DNA of 64,000 nucleotides. It comes from Lota lota. Taxonomy: Eukaryota > Chordata > Actinopteri > Gadiformes > Lotidae. Under the pieces are notes generated by a model. The model saw only the letters and a program-made list of their open reading frames with translations. It searched no databases and was not told the origin of the DNA. The stretch lies in NCBI GenBank assembly GCA_026745465.1, contig JACYXH010000791.1, positions 342,001 through 406,000 of the forward strand, given 5' to 3'. This document shows, in pieces, positions 56,520 to 64,000 of the stretch. Position 1 is the stretch's first letter, and each line of letters opens with the position of its first letter. The translations under genes and the position numbers were made by a program.

Positions 56520-57260
56520 TAACACTGTAGCAGTTTGGGTTAATGAAGCAGTAGGTGTTCATTCTTGTCTTAACAGTTCTTGCTTGTACTACACCACACT
56601 GTTAGACGCCCGTATCAGACCTATTTATTGACTCCGCCCACTCCTAGCTCTACACTAACCAACTGCTACACGCTGACCACAAGCAACCAGCTAACCTTTA
56701 CCTAAACTTAACCATCTCTAACCTTATAGGGCTCATACATCAGAACACATCATGGGATTTTTAGTTGGCGGTACTCTTGTCACTTTGTGTTCCGATGACC
56801 AAAACACCCTTACCACCAATAACATTCCTGTGCTCCTAAACGAAGGCGGTCATGGCGATGTGACGTCACGATGTACAGGTCCTATAGCGAGACGTCACGG
56901 GTGAAGGTCTATAGTTTCACCACAGAGGACAGCGTGACAGAGGTCAGGGTTCATGGTATGGACGGTGTCAGGGTTACGTGAGGAAGACGACGGGGAGAGA
57001 TTAGGGTGCTTGTTGTGTGATGAAACTTCCTCCATGGGTGGTTGTGACATCACACCCAGTAGCAGAGCAGACATAATGACGTGAGAATCTGCTTCCTCTT
57101 CTCGCACTGACACTTTCTCACTCCGTATCACTCTCTGTCTTCCCTCGCTCACTCAGCATCACTTTCCTCACTCCTCCTCTCTCACCGTGTATCACTCTCA
57201 GACTCTGCATCACTCTGTCTTTCCTCTCTCACTCTGTATCACACTCTCTGTCTTCACTCT
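56520..57260. other. No gene seen
   Basis: Pyrimidine-rich 'cactctctgtcttcactc'-type text at 57110-57260; otherwise nothing recognised. Confidence 0.4.
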
Positions 57261-57264
57261 CTAA

Positions 57265-57392
57265 CATATTACATTAATTTAACTTCCCATCTTACTCCGT
57301 ACATTCACTTAACTTCCCATCTTACTCCGTACATTCACTTAACTTCCCATAGTACTCCGTACATTCACTTAACTTCCCATCTTACTCTTTAC
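57265..57392. repeat. 30-bp minisatellite (~4 copies)
   Basis: Unit tacattcacttaacttccc + atcttactccg. Confidence 0.92.
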
Positions 57393-57804
57393 ATGTGTTT
57401 ACATGCGTGTTTTCAGTTTAATTATTATGTTTTGTACAGTGGTCAGCAAGTTATTTGGTTAGACTAGTTAAAAGTTGCCCATACGAAGGCTCTGATTGGT
57501 CAACCCATCATCTTCAACCAGATCCTGGGAGAGCTACGACAAGACATTAGAGAGAGACAGAGAGAGAGAGAGATGAATATTTGACTGTATTATAGTTTAA
57601 TTATATTCTCCTCTCCTAACCTTTCCTCCTGTCCTCTCTCCTCTGCTCTTGTCTCGTAAGGTAAAGGAGAGATGAATTGTCTCTCATCCGGAACTCTATC
57701 CTAGAGTGCCAGGTGTGTGGTAAGTAATGGCTTTGATTATCTTATCTTATCTTAACTTATCTCGGCCTGTCAAACAATTGACGTTGAAGTTTCAGGTCAT
57801 TACT

Positions 57805-58082
57805 GAAACTGTCTGTTTGTCTGTCCACCTGCCCATCTGTCTCCCTGTCCCTCTGTCTGTCTGTCTACCTGTTTCCCTGTCTGTCTGTCTGTCCCTATGT
57901 ATGTCCCTCTGTCTGTCTACCCGTCTGTCCACCTGTCCCACTGTCTGTCTCCCTGTCTGTCTACCTGTCTGTCTCCCTGTCTGTCCACCTGTCCCTCTGT
58001 CTGTCTCCCTGTCTGTCTGTCTACCTGTCTCCCGGCCTTTCCACCTGTCCCTCTGTCTGTCTACCTGTCTGTCTCCCTGGAC
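57805..58082. repeat. (CTGT/CCTGTCTGT)n imperfect microsatellite
   Basis: Degenerate ctgtctgtctacctgtctcc repeats ending 15 bases before the first thbs3 exon, thus occupying its polypyrimidine region. Confidence 0.93.
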
Positions 58083-58096
58083 CTGTGTGTGTGCAG

Positions 58097-58710
58097 GGTT
58101 CCAGGAGCCGTGGCCTCGGTGTTCCCTTAGCCCCTGCTATAAGGGCGTGTCCTGCATGGAGGCCTTTGAGTTCCCAGGGTACCGCTGTGGCTCCTGCCCG
58201 CCAGGAACCACCGGCAACGGGACCCACTGCAAAGACGTTGATGAGGTGGGGGCACAGTAGACACACAGTAGAGACACACAGTAGAGACACACACAGCAGA
58301 CACACGGTAGAGACATACAGTAAAGACACACAGTAATGGATTGATGAGGGTGTGAATAAAGTATGTGTGTTGTGTATTTTTTATGTGTGTATATAATGTA
58401 TTTGATATATGATGTATAATGGTTTAATATATGTATGATATATGTTCCAGTGTGGGGTACCCCTGCTTCTCGTGTGTGTGTATGGTAATGTGTAGGTACA
58501 CGTGTACATGTATATAGAGTATATAAAGTATATTCTATGATGTCCAGTGTGGGGCGTGGCCCTGCTTCTCCACTGGCTCCTGTGTCAACACCGCAGGGGG
58601 CTATCTGGGTCGGGCCTGGAGTACGCCAAGAGCCACAAGCAGGTACACACACTCACCCACAGGCAAAAAATGTATAACTGAATAAAGTTCATTTTGAACT
58701 ACCTCCCGAG

Positions 58711-58768
<58 letters not shown>

Positions 58769-59260
58769 GGGGAGACAGGGGAGAGAGGAAGGGGAGAGAG
58801 AGGAGAGATGATCAAGGGATGTGTCTTTACCCCCCTATGGTGTGTGTGTGTGTGTGTGTCTATACGTGTGTGTGCAGGCATTCCAAACGTCCTGGATAAC
58901 TGTCCCCGGGTCCCCAACCCCATGCAGACGGACCGGGACCGGGACGGAGTGGGGGACGCCTGCGACAGCTGTCCTGAACTCCCCTCCTTAACACCCTACC
59001 CTGGTACACACACACAGTCACACATGCACACACACACAGTCACACACGCACGCACACACATACACACACACACGCACACTTATACAGTAGTTCACAAACA
59101 TGAATACATAGCATGTACATTTATTTAAATGTATATTTATAATCAGGGTACTTCCATTTTCTTGTGTCAAAACATATTTTTGAATTAAGTTTCCTGATTA
59201 CAGATGAATGAAGACAATGACCAGGTTGGAGACGTGTGTGACACCAACCAGGACACGGAG
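58097..59260 (+). pseudogene. thbs3: Thrombospondin-3-like gene relic (four exons)
   Basis: Exon A (58097-58245) encodes an EGF-like module with SPCYKGVSCMEAFEFPGYRC and CPPGTTGNGTHCKDVDE, closest to THBS3 (CMEVYEYPGYRC). Exon B (58548-58642) starts CGAWPCFSTGSCVNTAGGYL, loses about 46 nt, then reads GLEYAKSHKQ in another frame. Exon C (58878-59003) gives [20 protein letters not shown] and [12 protein letters not shown], calcium-binding type-3 repeats. Exon D (59204-59260) gives DQVGDVCDTNQDTE. All have AG/GT borders. The exons normally found between B and C (third EGF module, first type-3 repeats) and the C-terminal globe are absent, with only 235 bp between B and C. THBS3 is a secreted pentameric matrix protein; this locus cannot make one. 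Part of exon B is duplicated at 58445-58475. Confidence 0.85.
58716..58765. repeat. (TC)n microsatellite in thbs3 relic
   Basis: About 24 CT units between relic exons B and C. CA-rich tracts also follow exons C (59008-59085) and D (59263-59335). Confidence 0.96.
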
Positions 59261-59262
59261 GT

Positions 59263-59295
<33 letters not shown>

Positions 59296-59670
59296 ACAGA
59301 TACACACACACATTTACACACACACATACAGAGTTACACATACAGACACATGTTCACTCAGATCAACCACAGGTATGCTAGAGCGTACAACAGTAGGCAG
59401 CCTTGAGCAAGACACCCTAACCCACCTGCTCCTTAATGATATGTATCTGGATGTCCTGTAAGACGCTTTGGATCAAAGGGACTCAATCAGAAAGAGCTAA
59501 TCTATTATAGTCTAACATTATCTATTATAATCTAATCTAATATAGTCTATTACAGTCTAACATGATCTAATCTAATATAGTCTATCATAATCTAATCTAA
59601 TATAGTATATTATAGTCTAACATGTTGAATGCTTCATCCATGGGTAAATCCCACTCGTTTTGTTTTACAG

Positions 59671-59757
59671 GATTCCACAGTTCTGGCTGTTTTATTTCTC
59701 CTCCTAGCTGGGTTTGTCTTCGCTGAATGGTACTCAAAGAAAAACAATAAAATCTAA
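59671..59757 (+). CDS. Candidate terminal exon encoding a membrane anchor
   Basis: A good acceptor (cgttttgttttacag) precedes 28 codons and TAA: DSTVLAVLFLLLAGFVFAEW followed by YSKKNNKI. The peptide is a 17-18-residue hydrophobic span followed by a short basic tail, the layout of the last exon of a type I membrane protein. It does not belong to thrombospondin. I cannot name the parent gene and no companion exon was found, so this may be chance or a stray exon. Confidence 0.3.
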   Translation, partial: DSTVLAVLFLLLAGFVFAEWYSKKNNKI

Positions 59758-59934
59758 ACAGATTGTTTGTCTACACGAGACATTGAAGATGATGAACTAA
59801 AACACATATTTTCATATGTTAAGTTTAAAGTAATAATCTCTTTTTTAATGTTTTTAATGTAAATCAATGTCTATTAAAATTCAATTTATCTTAGAATCAT
59901 TCGTTGTCATATTTGTTGAAATTCAATGTTCATA

Positions 59935-60110
59935 TTTTGGCTAACATGATCTTCTATAATTGTAAGTGAGAGAAGATAGGTTTAGGAACCAGACAGAATA
60001 GTTAAATACAACGAGTCTTGAATGACATTTAGTTTTTGTATAGCACAAAAAGCTATCAACAATTCTGTTTTCCAAAGACATTGCAGCAGTTATAACATAG
60101 CAGCTGTCCA
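59935..60110 (+). repeat. Dispersed repeat family C, copy 2
   Basis: Continuous version of the repeat split at 55035-55920 (from 'ctaacatgatcttctataat' to 'cataacatagcagctgtc'-type text). Confidence 0.78.
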
Positions 60111-60116
60111 CACACA

Positions 60117-60120
<4 letters not shown>

Positions 60121-60196
<76 letters not shown>
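60121..60196. repeat. (CA)n microsatellite
   Basis: About 38 CA units; it directly follows repeat family C, as a CA tract also does at 55916. Confidence 0.98.
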
Positions 60197-60198
<2 letters not shown>

Positions 60199-60199
60199 C

Positions 60200-61925
60200 T
60201 TCTCCTGCGTGTAATCTTTCATCCTAGGTCCACACAGGTTTGGTTTTAGGTCTGTTTCCCGTTCTGTCTTGGCTCGTGTTTTTCTTAAAGCTCCAATGGT
60301 TGACCAGCGTCGCCCCCCCATTAAAAAAAAAAAAACGAATACAGAAAGATAAAGAAACCTTGCTCCTTCTCCCTCGATGTGGTGGTGGGAACAACTGAAG
60401 CGACATGGGGAGCCGTGTGGTTTGCTTCGGTAGTGTCGGGGACCCCTGACGTGAGAGATGGAGAGATGGGCGTGTCTGACTCATGCGCCGTGCACGACGC
60501 TCCAACCCCCCCCCCCCCCTCCTTTTACCGTAAAGTCTACATCACCGCGAATATGGACTGCGTTCTATCTGCGAACGACGACGTGATGCACGTTTTTAAA
60601 CGGCACCTGCTCTAAGTAGCCCACGTGAGATAATTAAGGACATCATTAATTCATTAGTGGCACGTGGCTGTAGTTCATACCTTAATCTACAAAATATCAT
60701 GTCTCACGATATTAAATAGTCAAATTAGATGTACTCTAAGATAGAGCTTAAGATATACTATGTGCATATGTTATAGGCTAAAGTTTGTGTAATGAACCAG
60801 TCGACGTAGTGAATGTCTACCATTTGGAGGACTAGTGCTCCCCCTGTAAAAGTAGGCACTGCACATCAGCCCAGTGATACAATATCCAATATCACTGACC
60901 TAAAATATGACAAAATAGAAACAAATGAAAGAATAAAGTTTAGAACATTAAGCTATTGTTTTGAATATATTCAACAAATTATGATGGTGACAAAATCCGC
61001 CATTTCAAAGAGTGGTGGGGACATGTCCCCAGCGTAAAGGACACCATTGGGCGTTGTGATGGCTGTATATGTTTGAATAAAGTTACCTTTTGTTTTGTGA
61101 GCAGTACCTAAAGGAAAACAGCATTTGGCTGGACTTTTAAGTTGCTCCTTCTATATATTTTACAAATGGTTTGTGTGGCATAATGTGTGAGGAATACAGC
61201 TTATTTGTTTAAATCAACTATTTTATATTCATGCAGGGAGTCCGGTGATTCCCCACTCCCACCACTGGGTGTCGCTACAACACTGATTATGGGAAAGCTG
61301 CTTGTATGTGCCCGGGCACAGGTAGTAGACTACAGCAAAGATGTGTCAAAAGGGACTATTCTGGGCTGCCTAAATTAAACTTAAAGCAGTTCAAATATTA
61401 GACTAAAAATAATCTAAATAGTACCTATGTAATGTCTACACACGTAATGTGTAGGCACGACAATAATTAACACAATCCTAGATTAACTAGAAAGGAGAGC
61501 AGAGATTGGAGAGAGGAGGAAGAGAAGGGAGAGGAAGGAGAGAGGAGAAACTAAGATGAGAGGCTGGAGAGGAGGGGAGGGCTGTCAAGACAAAGTCACA
61601 GTACTCACACACATGGGGTGAATCTTTACATGTAGTCACTGTGACCTTTGTGTAAGGTGTAACACATGTTGGGTTGTTGCATGGTGGACATAAAGTCATG
61701 TACCTATTCCACTGAATACATTTTGTACTGAGATTGTACACATTCCACAGAAAATGTCCCCAGTCTACTTTTGGTAAATCTTTATTCAAATCTGAAAAGT
61801 GTACAACATTTTATATGTGTTGTTAAACATGATTCAAAATAATAAACTAATTGAACTATTTGGTTTGAGGTGATGGCAGCCATCCGAATATCAGAACCAG
61901 CTCAGTTGTGCCAATTCCACATATA
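60200..61925. other. No gene seen; poly-C and purine tracts
   Basis: Poly-A at 60320-60333, poly-C near 60507-60520, GA-rich purine strand at 61490-61580. Short open frames show no recognised motif. Confidence 0.4.
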
Positions 61926-61927
61926 AA

Positions 61928-62475
61928 GAAAAACACACAAAATGGGTAAATATTAACATATTTTATTTATGAAGCAAACAAGTGTTCAAACATGCACTTC
62001 AAGCCCTCAGGATTAAAACTCAAAAACCCCCATGGGGAAAAGAGAAACCTTTAAAAAATAAAAGTGGAGCAATCAAGGGACAAGTCTGGTTAGCGCTAAA
62101 TGGGTCAAGTTTAGGATTTAAGGATGTTAACTTGGTTTAAAGTTTGAAATAGGCCATTTTAGGGGTGTTTGGGTATACGTTATGTTTTGGCCTGTTTGGA
62201 AGAAAAACACACAAAATGGGTAAATATTAACATATTTATTTATGAAGCAACAAGTGTTCAAACATGCACTTCAAGCCCTCAAGGATTAAAACTCAAAAAC
62301 CCCCATGGGGAAAAGAGAAACCTTTAAAAAATAAAAGTGGAGCAATCAAGGGACAAGTCTGGTTTAGCGCTAAATGAGTCTAGTTTAGGATTAAGGATGG
62401 TTAACTTGGTTTAAAGTTTGAAATAGGCCATTTTAGGGGTGTTTGGGTATACGTTATGTTTAGGCCCTGTTTGGT
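61928..62475. repeat. ~274-bp direct tandem duplication
   Basis: 'aaacacacaaaatgggtaaa' starts at 61931 and again at 62205. The two units align over their whole length with a few single-base indels. Confidence 0.95.
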
Positions 62476-62479
62476 TTAG

Positions 62480-62700
62480 GCATTAGTTATTGTATTAAAG
62501 ATTGATAAGTTTAGGTATTAGGTGAGAGTTTACGCATTTTAGAGAGGTTTAGGTTTGATGGTTAAGTTTAGGTAAGCGAGTTTAGGTACGAGGTTAAGTT
62601 TTGGCCTTTATGACATTTAGGTTCGATGGCTAAGTTTAGGTATTAGGTTAGATAATCCTATTTTATTTGTGGTTAAATTGAGGCCTTAGGGTTAGAAAGA
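62480..62700. repeat. Degenerate 'ttaggtattaggttaagt' repeats
   Basis: Irregular ~18-40-bp units of gtttaggtattaggt and gaggttaagtttaggt type, highly diverged. Confidence 0.7.
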
Positions 62701-63023
62701 AGGTTAAGATCAGGGCTCAGGTTTGCTTCCAGCCTTGTCCCTTTAGTCGCTCCCTTAAGAGGGCTCCCAGCTAAGGGTGTTGGAAATATAATAGCTGGGA
62801 TCACAGATAGTGTACAGAAAAAGAAATTCAACAAATCAAAAGATTGAGCTGCACATACTTTCCCCAAAAGCTGGTGTGACATAATGGTTTGTTTTCAAAG
62901 TGAACAGTAAAGTGACATCAGTATGGTGTGCAGTAGGCAGTTGATGAGCTCTGCGTGGTTATGTTGGCTGTAGGTGTAGCCAGGGATGCTCAGGGTGGAT
63001 GGGGAATAGGACACTGGAGTAGA

Positions 63024-63761
63024 TCAACTGTTCAGGTCATCATACCTGTGAAGTGAAAAGAAAAAAAGTAAAGTCAGTTCCACATTGTGCTGGCTGATTT
63101 AGAAGACATGTTGCTCACCAAATGTGATTGGGCATTTAAAGATTCCTAAACACAGCGCCATGCTACCTTGCCATTTGGTCCATTTATCGAAGCTCTCACC
63201 CGGGTCTAAGCAAAACTTACCATGTTGAATATTCAAAGTAATAATCACATAAGATTGCAAGTCAAGCATCTTACCTGGGTCCACATGGGGTCTTTAGGGC
63301 GCTGTACTGCAGGCCTTTGGTCCATCCTCTGCTCCGGGCCGCGGTCCTGAGTTTAAAGAACCATTTAGTCATCGAGCCGCTTGGTGGTTTGACCGCTTGT
63401 ACAATTATGACCCTGGTTATACGCTGTCTCTGCTACTCTAGTAGCACCCACTAAGTTGTAAGTGATAAAAACGATCAAGTTACAAAACACTACAGCTCCT
63501 AAACTCGGACCTAGTTGATCAGATTTACTCGATGAACCTTTACATCGGTTGAAGAGTTCACCTTACCTGGATGAGTAGCTGCTAGGTCTTAACACAAGCT
63601 GCAACCGCCAGGACCTCCAGCTGACCGCCAGGACGTCCAGCTGACCTCCAGCTGACCGCCAGGACCTCCAGCTGACCTCCAGCTGACCGCCAGGACGTCC
63701 AGCTGACCGCCAGGACCTCCAGCTGACCGCCAGGACCTCCAGCTGCGTCGCCTCAGTCCTT
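63024..63761 (-). CDS. Candidate three-exon gene end, unidentified
   Basis: Three minus-strand segments have good splice signals and matching phases: 63761-63567 (acceptor ttaagtttcag, donor cag|gtaagg), 63346-63275 (acceptor aaactcag, donor cag|gtaaga, 72 nt) and 63045-63024 (acceptor after a long T/C tract, ttcacttcacag). Read through, exon 1 is a tandem repeat giving QLEVLAVSWRSWRSAG-type text. Exon 2 gives TAARSRGWTKGLQYSALKTP and CGP, and exon 3 gives YDDLNS before a TGA. Both junctions form an AGG codon. I do not recognise the product. There is no ATG, so an upstream exon outside the window would be needed, or the transcript is non-coding. Confidence 0.35.
63606..63745. repeat. 20-bp minisatellite (ccgccaggacctccagctga)
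   Basis: About seven units, some shortened to cctccagctga. It lies inside the candidate exon at 63567-63761. Confidence 0.95.
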
Positions 63762-64000
63762 CTGAAACTTAACACATGTGCTCCATTTGCACATTTTACT
63801 CCCCGTTTAGTTAACTATAGGTAGTGATACTTTACTTCCCTTCATTGCTGATGTTTGTACATATCTCCCAATGGACTCACCCAATGAAAATATGCAAATG
63901 CTAATATATATATTTTTTATTTATTTGATGTACTACAAATCACATTTTGCCAGTGAAGGCGTTTAGGGTTGCAAAACCAAATTCTAAAAAGACAAGTCAA

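Overview
This window looks like a piece of a teleost fish chromosome. It is AT-rich and dominated by transposable elements and simple repeats: Tc1/mariner, hAT and pogo DNA transposons, L1- and L2-type LINE relics, a chromovirus-type Ty3/gypsy element, and many micro- and minisatellites. Host genes appear only as vertebrate-type spliced exons (YTHDC2, thrombospondin-3, an Eph receptor) plus one fish-style multigene-family TRIM gene. I cannot name the species.

Layout. 1-10.5 kb is nested DNA transposons: a TTAA-ended MITE family, two Tc1 copies of one family (one with an intact transposase at 8987-9988, one with a 270-bp in-frame deletion), a decayed third Tc1, and a LINE endonuclease relic. 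12.4-26.4 kb holds four intact YTHDC2 exons, two on the plus strand (12380-12569, 13923-14032) and the next two on the minus strand (26293-26412, 25967-26152). Between them lie L1 relics, a large fold-back repeat, a non-autonomous hAT with a perfect 8-bp target duplication, and several copies of a ~310-bp dispersed repeat, one carrying a perfect 54-bp hairpin. 27088-32437 is a young Ty3/gypsy chromovirus with a perfect 5-bp target duplication. Its LTRs look identical over the shared 460 bp. It keeps gag, a GGGAAAA frameshift site and a chromodomain-ended pol, but has lost the 5' LTR end and primer site and has one stop in pol.

34-50 kb is mostly tandem repeats and decayed genes: an unidentified GC-rich coding-like block, an Eph receptor ligand-binding exon whose sequence has expanded into a minisatellite, a pogo element, an L2 relic with an internal VNTR, and a ~690-bp tandem repeat. 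50.8-52.4 kb is an intronless bloodthirsty-type TRIM gene with a stop codon inside its RING finger. 54-62 kb is microsatellite-rich and contains a shrunken thbs3 relic. The last kilobase holds a candidate three-exon minus-strand gene whose first exon is a 20-bp repeat.

The genes do not form a functional unit. No CRISPR array, prokaryotic operon or rRNA is visible, and I recognised no tRNA. The most informative anomalies are the opposite-strand YTHDC2 exons, the repeated conversion of coding sequence into minisatellites, and the preserved -1 frameshift heptamer in the gypsy element.
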